NCBI GenBank assembly: GCA_020848435.1
Contig: JADLAC010000022.1
Coordinates: forward strand, 1 to 41,566
Length of the DNA stretch: 41,566 bases
Direction of reading: 5' to 3'
Source of the DNA: Burkholderiales bacterium
GTDB lineage: Bacteria; Pseudomonadota; Gammaproteobacteria; Burkholderiales; WYBJ01
The translations under genes were made by a program, and so were the position numbers. Every line of letters begins with the position of its first letter. Position 1 is the first letter of the stretch. Shown in pieces: positions 9,393 to 17,359 of the stretch. The notes under the pieces are model-generated. The model ran no database searches, was not told the origin of the DNA, and saw nothing but the letters and a program-made list of their open reading frames with translations.

Positions 9393-10220
9393 ATGCAGCT
9401 CTATCGCTTCGCCATCGCTTTCGTCGCGTGCGCCTTGATGGCGTTCATCCCGGTCCGAGCCGCCGAGGACTTTTCGCCCAAGGTCGGCCAGCCCGGCAAG
9501 GACGTGATCTGGGTTCCCACGCCGGATGCGCTCATCGCGCGCATGCTGGAGATGGCCAAGGTGACCCCGCAGGATTACCTGGTCGATCTGGGCTCGGGCG
9601 ACGGTCGTACCGTCATCGCCGCCGCGAAGCGCGGCACCAGGGCGCTCGGCATCGAATTCAACGCCGACATGGTGGCCTTGTCGAGTCGCAACGCCGAAGC
9701 CGCAGGGGTCGCCGAGCGCGCCAAGTTCGTCCAGGGCGACATCTTCGCCACCGACTTCAGCCAGGCCAGCGTCGTCACCATGTATCTGCTGTCGTCGCTC
9801 AATCTCAAGCTGCGCCCGACGCTGCTCGACATGAAGCCCGGCACGAGGCTCGTTTCGCATGCCTTCACCATGGGCGATTGGAGCCCTGACGAAACCGCCA
9901 CGGTCGAAGGCTATACGGCCTATCTGTGGATCGTCCCCGCCAAGGTGAAAGGCCGCTGGCAAGTGAGCGCCCCGAGCGGCACGTTCGAGCTGGCGTTGGA
10001 TCAGACCTATCAGAAGATTTCGGGCAAGGTCTCCGGTGCCGGCCTGTCGCCGAATCTCGGCGATCCAATCGTGCAGGGCAACACCATCACCTTCACCCTG
10101 GTCGATGGCGCCGGCCGATTCCTGCGTTTCACCGGTGCCGTCAACGGCAATAGCATGGAGGGCAGCGCCCAGACTCCGGCGAACGCCGCTGCACGCTGGA
10201 GCGCCAGGCGCATCGGTTAA
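9393..10220 (+). CDS. Exported SAM-dependent methyltransferase-like protein
   Basis: A 275-residue protein with a clear Sec signal peptide: positively charged start, hydrophobic core at about 6-20, and likely cleavage after Ala23 or Ala24. It is followed by a class I methyltransferase core with motif I YLVDLGSGDGRT at about 62-73, the acidic GIEFN, and a post-I segment FVQGDIF. The last 100 residues form a beta-rich domain with GRWQVSAPSGTFELAL and GAGRFLRFTGAVNG. A SAM-dependent fold in the periplasm is unexpected because SAM is cytosolic. It may bind another ligand or act before export. ATG at 9393 has a GGAGA ribosome site. It converges on xdhC. Confidence 0.85.
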   Translation: MQLYRFAIAFVACALMAFIPVRAAEDFSPKVGQPGKDVIWVPTPDALIARMLEMAKVTPQDYLVDLGSGDGRTVIAAAKRGTRALGIEFNADMVALSSRNAEAAGVAERAKFVQGDIFATDFSQASVVTMYLLSSLNLKLRPTLLDMKPGTRLVSHAFTMGDWSPDETATVEGYTAYLWIVPAKVKGRWQVSAPSGTFELALDQTYQKISGKVSGAGLSPNLGDPIVQGNTITFTLVDGAGRFLRFTGAVNGNSMEGSAQTPANAAARWSARRIG

Positions 10221-10250
10221 GCACCCGTGCGTTCTCGAACAGGCAAGCGC

Positions 10251-11267
10251 TCACGCCGCCGCGCTGCAGGCGAACGGGTCCACGGCTGCGGTGATCACCG
10301 TGCCCTTGTCGGCCTTGCTGAGCTGCATGCCATAGCGTACCGCGGTCATCTCGGCCAAAATAGAGAGCGCGATCTCCGCGGGCGTCTTGCCGCCCAGCTT
10401 GAGGCCGACGGGACCGTGCAGCCGATCGAGCTCGGCTTCGGTCATGTCGAAATGGGTGCTCAGGCGCTGCCGCCGCTTGTGGTTGTTCAAGCGCGATCCG
10501 ATCGCGCCGACATAGAAGGCCGGCGAGCGTAGCGCCTCCAGCAGCGCCATGTCGTCGAGCTTGGGATCGTGCGTGGCAGCCACGACGGCGGTATGCGCGT
10601 CCATGCCGATGTCGCGCACCACGTCGTCGGGCATCGCGCGCGTGAGCATCGCACCGGGCACATCCCAGCCTTCGGCATATTCCTCGCGCGGATCGCAAAT
10701 GATCACCTGGTAGTCCAGCGCCTGCGCGAACTGCGCCACGAAGCGGGATAGCTGCCCGGCACCAATCAGGAGCAGGCGCCAGCGCGGGCCGTGAACCGTG
10801 GTCATGACCGTGCCGTCGAACTCGAGCCCATCGACACCGCGTCCCGGTTTGATGTCGACGCGTCCACTGGCCATGTCGAGACGCCGTGTCACGACCTGGT
10901 GGTGTCCGATCGCGCCGATCAGATCTTCGATGCCCGAACCGGGGCCTAGGCGCTCGACCACCAATTCAAGCGTCCCGCCGCAGGGCAGCCCGAAGCGCTC
11001 GGCCTGCTCGCGCGTGACCCCGTAAACCACCAGCTCCGGTGTCGTGACCGCGACCCCTCCCGACTTGACCTTGTCCACCAGGTCGTCTTCCACGCAGCCG
11101 CCGGAAACCGAGCCCGTGACCATGCCGTCGTCGCGGATGACGGTCATCGCGCCGATCGGCCGCGGCGCCGAACCCCAGGTTCGAACCACGGTCGCGAGAT
11201 AGGCGCCATGCCCTTCCCGCAGCCATTTCGAGCTGGTTTTCAGCACGTCGAGATCGACACTGTCCAT
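10251..11267 (-). CDS. xdhC: XdhC/CoxI family molybdoenzyme maturation factor
   Basis: A 338-residue XdhC-type protein. The N-terminal XdhC_CoxI domain has WGSAPRPIGAMTVIRDDG and GSVSGGCVEDDLV, and the C-terminal Rossmann domain starts LLLIGAGQLSRFVAQFA with CDPREEYA. Characterised members bind molybdenum cofactor, help sulfurate it and insert it into xanthine dehydrogenase-type enzymes; no such enzyme is encoded here. ATG at 11267 was chosen over the earlier in-frame start because AAGGAG lies six bases upstream. The gene faces the same way as tupA, but a ModE-box-like palindrome and promoter-like hexamers sit between them, suggesting its own promoter. Confidence 0.9.
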   Translation of the reverse strand: MDSVDLDVLKTSSKWLREGHGAYLATVVRTWGSAPRPIGAMTVIRDDGMVTGSVSGGCVEDDLVDKVKSGGVAVTTPELVVYGVTREQAERFGLPCGGTLELVVERLGPGSGIEDLIGAIGHHQVVTRRLDMASGRVDIKPGRGVDGLEFDGTVMTTVHGPRWRLLLIGAGQLSRFVAQFAQALDYQVIICDPREEYAEGWDVPGAMLTRAMPDDVVRDIGMDAHTAVVAATHDPKLDDMALLEALRSPAFYVGAIGSRLNNHKRRQRLSTHFDMTEAELDRLHGPVGLKLGGKTPAEIALSILAEMTAVRYGMQLSKADKGTVITAAVDPFACSAAA

Positions 11268-11298
11268 ACCCGCTCCTTGAATCGCCTGCACCGGGTTG

Positions 11299-11322
11299 CG
11301 TTATAGCTAATGGAATATAGCG
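11299..11322 (-). promoter_or_regulatory. Candidate ModE operator overlapping the xdhC promoter
   Basis: The 24-base element reads CGTTATA-N10-TATAGCG. This is an inverted repeat with one mismatch between half-sites and the same spacing as the E. coli modA operator (CGTTATA-N10-CATAACG, from memory of the published site). It lies 32 bases upstream of the xdhC ATG and overlaps a possible minus-strand promoter with a TTGCTG -35 and TATATT -10, 18 bases apart. Two ModE-type DNA-binding proteins are encoded nearby. Confidence 0.55.
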
Positions 11323-11370
11323 CACTCGGGTGGAGGTCAGCAAGCCGTGTACCCGGCCTCGGTCGCGCCG

Positions 11371-12195
11371 TTACGACGCGGCGTTAGGAAAGAACAATTG
11401 CTCGCCGCCGATCTTGTAGGCTGCGATGGCCGCCTGACCCTCGGCAGAGATCAACCAGTCGATGAACCGCTGCCCCAGGTCGCGCTTGACGTGCGCATGC
11501 TTCGCAGGGTTGACCAGGATGACGCCGTATTGGTTGAACAAGCGCTTGTCGCCCTCGACCACCACGGCGAGATCCATCCGGTTCTTGAAGTTCAGCCAGG
11601 TGCCTCGGTCCGAAATCAGGTAGGCGTTCATGGACGCCGCGGTATTGAGCGATGGCCCCATGCCGGCTCCCGTTTCGCGGTACCAGCGCCCGCGCGCTTG
11701 TGTCGGATCGATCGCGGCCAGCCGCCACAGCCGCAGCTCCGCGGCGTGCGTCCCGCTCTTGTCGCCGCGCGAAACGAACGGCGCACCCGCTGCCTGAATC
11801 CGCACCAGCGCGGCAACAATGTCGCGCCCGCCGGCAACGCCGGCCGGGTCGGGCTTGGGCCCGATCAGAATGAAATCGTTGTACATGACTTCGTGGCGCT
11901 TGACCCCGTCGCCCTGCGCCACGAATCTTTCCTCGGCGGCCGGATCGTGCACGAACACGACGTCGGCGTCGCCGCGGCGTGCGAGGTCGAGCGCCTGGCC
12001 CGTCCCGAGCGCGACCACGCGCACCTGGATGCCGGTGCGCTTGTCGAATGCGGGCAGGAGATGCTTGAACAGTCCCGATTGCTCGGTCGAGGTAGTGGAA
12101 GCCACGGTGATGAAGCGTTCCGCGGACCAGGCGGCGGCTATTGCGGTCAGCGCAAGCAAGCAAGCGAGCAGCAGGCGAAGCATCGTTCTGATCAT
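11371..12195 (-). CDS. tupA: Tungstate ABC transporter substrate-binding protein
   Basis: A 274-residue periplasmic binding protein with a signal peptide (likely cleavage after Ala25, AWSA|ER). It carries the TupA signature TTSTEQSGL at about 34-42, plus VMYNDFILIGPKPDPAGV and SRGDKSGTH. These TupA features separate it from ModA, so tungstate is the more likely ligand, although molybdate binding cannot be excluded. It is the last gene of tupB-tupC-tupA, and its ATG overlaps the tupC stop (ATGA). It probably supplies W or Mo to the cofactor enzymes encoded around it. Confidence 0.9.
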   Translation of the reverse strand: MIRTMLRLLLACLLALTAIAAAWSAERFITVASTTSTEQSGLFKHLLPAFDKRTGIQVRVVALGTGQALDLARRGDADVVFVHDPAAEERFVAQGDGVKRHEVMYNDFILIGPKPDPAGVAGGRDIVAALVRIQAAGAPFVSRGDKSGTHAAELRLWRLAAIDPTQARGRWYRETGAGMGPSLNTAASMNAYLISDRGTWLNFKNRMDLAVVVEGDKRLFNQYGVILVNPAKHAHVKRDLGQRFIDWLISAEGQAAIAAYKIGGEQLFFPNAAS

Positions 12196-12890
12196 GGCAG
12201 TTCTCCGCGAAGAAATGCGGCCGCATCCACCGATGCCGGCGCACGAAAGAACACATCAGCCGGCGCGCGCTCGATCAGGCGGCCGCGGGCGATGAACAGA
12301 ATCTCGTCGCCGAGACGCCGGGCCTGGCCGAGGTTGTGCGTCGTCATGATCACCTTGGTGCCGGCCGAGTGGATCGCCTGGATGATCGCCTCCACCTCGC
12401 GCGTCGCCACGGGGTCGAGGTTCGCCGTCGGCTCGTCGAGGAAGAGCACCGTGGGTTCGAGCGCCCAGGCGCGGGCGAGGGCGAGCCGTTGCTGCTCGCC
12501 GCCCGAGAGCACGCGCGCGGAGCGCTTTGCCAGCGCCTCGAGACCCGCCTTGGCAAGCGCCGTGCGCGCGCGTGCCTTGCGTTCCCGCCAAGGTACGCCC
12601 GCCAGCGCCAGCGCATACGTGAGATTGTGCAGGACCGAGCGGCGCAACATCACCGGGCGCTGGAACACCATGGCGTCGCGCGGCTTTCCGCTCCCGCCGC
12701 TGTTCCAGCGGATCGTCCCCGACGTCGGCTGCAGCAAGCCGTGGCAAAGCCGCAGCAGCACGCTCTTGCCGGCGCCGTTGGCGCCGAGAATCACGCTGCG
12801 CTCTCCAGCGGTGAATTCGGCGCTGAGGTCATCGATGATGCGCTGGCCGTTCGCCGTGTACGCGACGCGTTCGAGTGCGAGTGCAAGCAT
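12192..12890 (-). CDS. tupC: Tungstate ABC transporter ATP-binding protein
   Basis: A 232-residue ABC ATPase with Walker A GANGAGKS (residues 37-44), signature LSGGEQQRLALARAWALEP, Walker B VLFLDEPTANLD, and the switch histidine in MTTHNLGQ. It powers uptake by TupB. It lacks the C-terminal regulatory TOBE domain often fused to molybdate ATPases (ModC). It starts four bases after the tupB stop and overlaps the tupA start by four bases. Confidence 0.9.
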   Translation of the reverse strand: MLALALERVAYTANGQRIIDDLSAEFTAGERSVILGANGAGKSVLLRLCHGLLQPTSGTIRWNSGGSGKPRDAMVFQRPVMLRRSVLHNLTYALALAGVPWRERKARARTALAKAGLEALAKRSARVLSGGEQQRLALARAWALEPTVLFLDEPTANLDPVATREVEAIIQAIHSAGTKVIMTTHNLGQARRLGDEILFIARGRLIERAPADVFFRAPASVDAAAFLRGELP

Positions 12891-12894
12891 GATC

Positions 12895-13590
12895 TCAGCC
12901 GTACCGACGCCGTGCCGCCTCGGCGATGAAATAGGCGCTCGCGTTGAGCAGCATGACGAGCGTGATCAATACCAATCCCAATGCGAGCGCGAGCGGCAGA
13001 TCGCCCTTGCTGGTCTCTAGGGCGATCGCGGTGGTCATCACCCGGGTCACACCGTCGATGTTGCCGCCGACGATCATCACGGCACCCACTTCTGCGCTCG
13101 CTCGGCCGAAGCCCGCGAGCACAACCGTCGTGAGCGAGAAACGCGTATCCCAGAGCAACGACAGCGCGGCGCGGCCGGCGCTCGCACCGAGCGAAACCAG
13201 TTGCTCCCGATGCTCGCGCCAGGCGTCCTCGACGATCTGGCGCGTGAGGGCCGCGACGATGGGCACGATGAGCAGCGCTTGCGCGATTACCATGGCGCGC
13301 GGGGTGAACAGGATACCGAGAGGACCGAGCGGTCCAGCCCGCGAAAGCGCCAGGTACACGATCAGTCCGACAACCACGGGCGGCAGTCCCATGAAGGCAT
13401 TGAGCACGACGATGGCCGCTTGACGGCCCGGAAAGCGCCCGACGGCGATCGCGGCGCCCAGCGGCAGACCGAGGAGCGCGGCGATCAAGACGGCGCTCAG
13501 GCTCACCCGCAAGCTCAGACCCGCGATCTCGAGCAGCGTCCGATCGAAGGCCGCCAGCAGTCCCAACGCGCGTACGATTGCCTCGCTCAA
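12895..13590 (-). CDS. tupB: Tungstate ABC transporter permease
   Basis: A 231-residue membrane protein with about five hydrophobic helices and the binding-protein-dependent permease EAA loop around EHREQLVSLGASAGRAAL. FMGLPPVVVGLIVYLALSR is typical of TupB/ModB-type permeases. The start is TTG at 13590; no ATG or GTG lies in frame before the upstream stop at 13609-13611, and AAGGAcGGACGG precedes it. It is the first gene of the tup operon and diverges from the HTH-binding-domain regulator at 13701. Confidence 0.88.
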   Translation of the reverse strand: MSEAIVRALGLLAAFDRTLLEIAGLSLRVSLSAVLIAALLGLPLGAAIAVGRFPGRQAAIVVLNAFMGLPPVVVGLIVYLALSRAGPLGPLGILFTPRAMVIAQALLIVPIVAALTRQIVEDAWREHREQLVSLGASAGRAALSLLWDTRFSLTTVVLAGFGRASAEVGAVMIVGGNIDGVTRVMTTAIALETSKGDLPLALALGLVLITLVMLLNASAYFIAEAARRRYG

Positions 13591-13613
13591 AGCCGTCCGT
13601 CCTTGATGTCACC

Positions 13614-13631
13614 TATGCACGCGTGCGCATA
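13614..13631. promoter_or_regulatory. Imperfect palindrome between divergent tupB and its neighbouring regulator
   Basis: An 18-base imperfect palindrome (seven of nine positions pair) with a perfect ten-base core at 13617-13626, in the 110-base gap between the tup operon and the divergent regulator gene. It does not match the ModE box at xdhC. It is a candidate operator for the adjacent regulator by position only. Confidence 0.3.
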
Positions 13632-13700
13632 ACTCGGCTCGGTTCGGCTACGGATGGTAAATTACTGGGAGTCAATCCCAAATATGCACTCCCTCGCATA

Positions 13701-14813
13701 ATGCGCTTCGGCTTCACCGTACGGATCACCGCGGATGACAAGGAGCTCGATGCCGATCTCGTGCGCCTGCTCGAAGCGGTGCGCGCGCATGGATCGCTCG
13801 CCGCCGCCGCCCGCGCCATGGGTTGTTCCTATCGCTTCGCGTGGGATCGCCTGCGGGCTGCCGAACGCGATTGCGGGCAGCCGCTGGTCGCGCTCGAGCG
13901 CGGCCGTGGTGCACGCCTGGCCGCGCTCGGCGAACGACTGCTCGCGGCATTGGAGCGTGCGCGTACCGAGGCAACACCGGTGCTCGACCGCATCGCCCAG
14001 GCGCTGCCGGCGCACGAGCCTCGCCGCGGCATGTCACAACGCAGCCTTCGAATCTGTGCCAGTCACGATCTCGCGCTGATCGAGCTGAAGCACTACTGCG
14101 CGCTCGCCCAACCCCCGCTCGCCTTGGCGCTGCGATTTCGCGGCAGCATGGACGCCCTGGAAGACCTGGCACGCGGCGGCTGCGACCTGGCCGGGTTCCA
14201 CGTCTGCGCCTCGGCGCAGACCGAAACTACGGTACGCAAGTGGTTGAACGTCCGCCAGCACCAACTGATCGTGCTGGCCGATCGCCGCCAAGGCTTCATG
14301 CTGGCTGCCGGCAACCCGAAGAACATTCGCAGCCTCGGCGATCTCGCTCGCCGCGAGGTACGTTTCGTCAATCGCCAGCCCGGATCGGGCACGCGCCTGC
14401 TGCTCGACCGTTTGCTCGCCGCCTCGGCTTGCTCCCCGGCAGACATCCCCGGCTATGATGTCGAGGAATTCACGCACGTCGCCGTGGCCGCGACGATCGC
14501 CAGCGGCCACGCCGATGCCGGCTTCGGCATCGAAGCGGCGGCCGCGCAGTACGGGCTCGCGTTCCTGCCCATCGCCACGGAAACCTACTATCTCGCGGCG
14601 CGCCGCGCGCTGTTCAAACGCGACAGCGTGCGTGCCTTGATCACTTGCATGACGACCCCGGCGCTGCATCGACGCCTCGCGCGGCTGCGCGGATACGATG
14701 TCTCGGCTTGCGGCGCCATGGTCGACGTGGATCGCGCGTGGCAAACACCAGCCGCCGCCGCCGCTCGCGCACGCGCAGCGTCGCCGAGTCAAGGTCCGCG
14801 CGCGAATGGCTAG
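13701..14813 (+). CDS. Regulator: ModE-type HTH fused to a periplasmic-binding-protein-like domain
   Basis: A 370-residue protein. Residues 1-110 form a ModE/LysR-like winged helix (LVRLLEAVRAHGSLAAAARA, GCSYRFAWDRL). Residues 120-350 form a substrate-binding-protein-like domain of the COG1910 / PBP_like type (RICASHDLALIEL, RGSMDALEDLARGGCDLAGFH, VNRQPGSGTRLLLDRLL, HADAGFGIEAAA). The same domain occurs fused to MoeA in some organisms. A plausible role is sensing molybdate, tungstate or a cofactor intermediate and controlling the divergent tup operon (inference). ATG at 13701 was chosen because the upstream open frame contains no domain sequence. moeA follows on the same strand 57 bases later. 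Confidence 0.88.
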   Translation: MRFGFTVRITADDKELDADLVRLLEAVRAHGSLAAAARAMGCSYRFAWDRLRAAERDCGQPLVALERGRGARLAALGERLLAALERARTEATPVLDRIAQALPAHEPRRGMSQRSLRICASHDLALIELKHYCALAQPPLALALRFRGSMDALEDLARGGCDLAGFHVCASAQTETTVRKWLNVRQHQLIVLADRRQGFMLAAGNPKNIRSLGDLARREVRFVNRQPGSGTRLLLDRLLAASACSPADIPGYDVEEFTHVAVAATIASGHADAGFGIEAAAAQYGLAFLPIATETYYLAARRALFKRDSVRALITCMTTPALHRRLARLRGYDVSACGAMVDVDRAWQTPAAAAARARAASPSQGPRANG

Positions 14814-14870
14814 ACATGCCGCAGGGTACGCTGCGTTAAACTCTGCGGCTCCGCCTGCAATGGAGCCGCC

Positions 14871-16142
14871 ATGAGCCAGTCGCCTACCTCCTTGCGCGAC
14901 GTGAGTTGCGCCGACGACTACGATCCGAATTCGATGCCGGTTGACCAGGCGCGGCGCCTGATCGCGCGTTTCCTATCGCCGGTCACGGGCAGCGAGCAAC
15001 TCGGCGTGCGGGCCGCGCTCGGCCGAATACTGGCGCGGGACGTGGTTTCCCCGGTGGACGTTCCGGCGCACGACAATTCCGCCATGGACGGCTACGCCGT
15101 GCGGTATGCGGATCTGGGCAACGGCGAAGCCAAGCTGCGCGTGGTCGGCACTGCCTTCGCCGGCCAACCCTATACGGGCCCCATCGGCGCGGGTGAATGC
15201 ATCCGGATCATGACCGGTGGGGTCGTGCCCTCAGCGATGGACACGATCGTCATGCAAGAGCATACCCGGGCAAGCGGCGACAGCGTCACCGTCGGCACCG
15301 GCCATCGCAAGGGGCAGAACCTGCGCCGTGCCGGAGAAGACCTCGGCCGCGGCGGCATTGCGCTCGCGCGCGGCAAACTCTTGACTCCGGCGGACATCGG
15401 CTTGATCGCCTCCCTCGGCATCGCCGAAGTGAGCGTCCATCGCAAGCTGCGGGTGGCCTTCTTTTCCACTGGCGATGAGCTGGTCTCGATCGGTGCGCAG
15501 CTGGCCGAAGGCCAGATCTACGACAGCAACCGCTACACCCTCTACGGCATGCTGAGCCGGCTGGGTGTCGATTTCATCGACATGGGCGTGGTGCGCGACG
15601 ATCCCGCTTTGCTCGAACGGGCATTCACCGAGGCGGCCGCCATCGCCGATGTCATCATCACCAGCGGTGGCGTGTCGGTCGGCGAGGCCGATTTCATCAA
15701 AGATCTGTTGAACAAGCTCGGCGAAGTGTTGTTCTGGAAGATCGCCATGAAGCCCGGCCGCCCGCTCGCCTACGGCAAGGTCGGAAGCGCGCATTTTTTC
15801 GGCCTGCCCGGCAATCCGGTCTCGGTCATGGTCACCTTCTACCAGTTTGTCAGGGACGCGCTCTACACCTTGATGGGGCGCGATCCGGTTCCGGCGCTGC
15901 CGATGCTGGATATGGTTTGCACGAGCGCGCTGAAGAAGGCTCCGGGACGAACCGAGTTTCAGCGCGGCATCCTGAGCATGGACGCAAACGGCACGTGGAG
16001 TGTGCGCGTTTCTGGCGAACAAGGCTCCGGCATCCTGCGTTCCATGTCGGAAGCGAATTGCTTCATCATCCTGGCCACGGAACAAGGCAATGTCGCCGCC
16101 GGGTCGCGAGTACGGGTGCAGGTGATGGAGGGCATGCTCTGA
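14871..16142 (+). CDS. moeA: Molybdopterin molybdenumtransferase
   Basis: MoeA (423 residues) inserts molybdate or tungstate into adenylylated molybdopterin. The signatures are HDNSAMDGYAV at about 64-74, RRAGEDLGRGG, FFSTGDELVSIG, IYDSNRYTLYGML, TSGGVSVGEADF and FFGLPGNPVSVMVTF. The length is typical and no extra domain is fused. ATG at 14871 follows GGAG by about six bases. Neighbours fit: the regulator upstream and moaA downstream. Confidence 0.96.
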   Translation: MSQSPTSLRDVSCADDYDPNSMPVDQARRLIARFLSPVTGSEQLGVRAALGRILARDVVSPVDVPAHDNSAMDGYAVRYADLGNGEAKLRVVGTAFAGQPYTGPIGAGECIRIMTGGVVPSAMDTIVMQEHTRASGDSVTVGTGHRKGQNLRRAGEDLGRGGIALARGKLLTPADIGLIASLGIAEVSVHRKLRVAFFSTGDELVSIGAQLAEGQIYDSNRYTLYGMLSRLGVDFIDMGVVRDDPALLERAFTEAAAIADVIITSGGVSVGEADFIKDLLNKLGEVLFWKIAMKPGRPLAYGKVGSAHFFGLPGNPVSVMVTFYQFVRDALYTLMGRDPVPALPMLDMVCTSALKKAPGRTEFQRGILSMDANGTWSVRVSGEQGSGILRSMSEANCFIILATEQGNVAAGSRVRVQVMEGML

Positions 16143-16194
16143 GCGGCGCAATCGCCCGCACCGAGCGTCATGACTTCGTAGCGTTCGACAGTTC

Positions 16195-16233
16195 GCCGGC
16201 GTGATCCCGTAGCGGGGACACCCTGACGCCGAC
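16195..16233 (+). terminator. Hairpin after moeA, candidate terminator
   Basis: Outer arms 16195-16202 and 16226-16233 pair at seven of eight positions, with an inner CCCG/CGGG stem at 16206-16209 and 16213-16216. It lies 53 bases after the moeA stop and upstream of the putative moaA promoter, so it more likely ends the moeA transcript than forms part of the moaA leader. No T-run follows. Confidence 0.35.
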
Positions 16234-16267
16234 GCAGGCTTTTGCCGTTTGCACACCGGCATTGCAT

Positions 16268-16297
16268 TTGCCAAGCCCGCGCCGGCTTTGCCATAAT
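16268..16297 (+). promoter_or_regulatory. Putative sigma-70 promoter of moaA
   Basis: A TTGCCA -35 (16268-16273) and a CATAAT -10 (16292-16297) are separated by 18 bases. The implied transcript would start about 27 bases before the moaA ATG. Confidence 0.5.
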
Positions 16298-16330
16298 CGA
16301 TCGGCTACTCGCATTCGTTCCCCTCCCTTC

Positions 16331-17335
16331 ATGAGCCCGCAAGATCGTCTCGGACGCCCGCTACGCGATTTGCGCATCTCGGTCACGGACCGGTGCAACT
16401 TCCGTTGCGTCTATTGCATGCCCAAGGAGGTATTCGGCAAGGACTTCCAGTTCCTCGATCGCAAGGCACTCTTGAGCTTCGAGGAGATCGAACGCGTGGC
16501 TCGCATCTTCCATCGTCTCGGCATAGAGAAAGTTCGCCTGACCGGAGGCGAGCCGCTGGTGCGGCGCAATCTCGAACTCCTGATCGAGAAGCTGGCGCCC
16601 ATCGATGGCCTCGACTTGACGCTTACGACCAACGGCGCCCTGCTTGCCGCAAAAGCGAAGCGCCTGCGCGAAGCCGGCCTGCGGCGGATCACCGTCAGCC
16701 TCGATTCGCTCGACGACGCGGTCTTTCGCGCGATGAACGACGTGGATTTCCCCGTGCGGCGCGTGGTCGAGGGCATCGATGCCGCCGCCGCCGCGGGGCT
16801 GGCTCCCATCAAGGTCAACATGGTTGTCAAGCGCGGCCTGAACGAGCACAGCATCGTTCCCATGGCGCGCTTTTTTCGCGACCGCGGCCATATCCTGCGC
16901 TTCATCGAATACATGGATGTCGGCCACAGCAACGGCTGGCGCATGGACGATGTCGTCAGCGCGACCGAGGTCGTGGAGCGGATCGATCGCGAGTTGCCGC
17001 TGGAACCGGTCGACCCGAACTATCCCGGCGAGGTTGCCAAGCGCTGGCGCTATCGCGACGGCTCGGGCGAGATCGGCGTCATTGCGTCGGTCACCCAAGC
17101 CTTCTGCCGCACCTGTACCCGAGCTCGCTTGTCAGCCGAGGGCCAGCTCTACACCTGCCTGTTCGCGAGCTCCGGGCACGATTTGCGCGCGCCAGTGCGA
17201 AGCGGCGCGTCCGACAACGACATTGCCGCATTCATCGAGCGCGTGTGGCGCGGCCGCTCCGACCGTTACTCCGAGATTCGCAGTGAGCATACGCAGAGCC
17301 GGGGCAAGATCGAGATGTCCTATATCGGCGGTTGA
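16331..17335 (+). CDS. moaA: GTP 3',8-cyclase
   Basis: A radical SAM enzyme of 334 residues that starts molybdenum cofactor synthesis by cyclising GTP (with MoaC, not seen here). The N-terminal cluster cysteines are 22, 26 and 29 ([11 protein letters not shown]) and the substrate-side cluster uses Cys259, Cys262 and Cys276 (CRTCTRARL...YTC). The catalytic C-terminal Gly-Gly (MSYIGG) is intact. ATG at 16331 sits just before the conserved [18 protein letters not shown]; the open frame upstream is not conserved. fdhD follows after 24 bases. Confidence 0.97.
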   Translation: MSPQDRLGRPLRDLRISVTDRCNFRCVYCMPKEVFGKDFQFLDRKALLSFEEIERVARIFHRLGIEKVRLTGGEPLVRRNLELLIEKLAPIDGLDLTLTTNGALLAAKAKRLREAGLRRITVSLDSLDDAVFRAMNDVDFPVRRVVEGIDAAAAAGLAPIKVNMVVKRGLNEHSIVPMARFFRDRGHILRFIEYMDVGHSNGWRMDDVVSATEVVERIDRELPLEPVDPNYPGEVAKRWRYRDGSGEIGVIASVTQAFCRTCTRARLSAEGQLYTCLFASSGHDLRAPVRSGASDNDIAAFIERVWRGRSDRYSEIRSEHTQSRGKIEMSYIGG

Positions 17336-17359
17336 TGCAGCGCCTGAGCGTACCGGACC

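Noticed and set aside
16143..16330. Moco riboswitch in the moaA leader
   Set aside because: The hairpin at 16195-16233 lies upstream of the best promoter, and I cannot recognise the conserved core of the Moco RNA motif.
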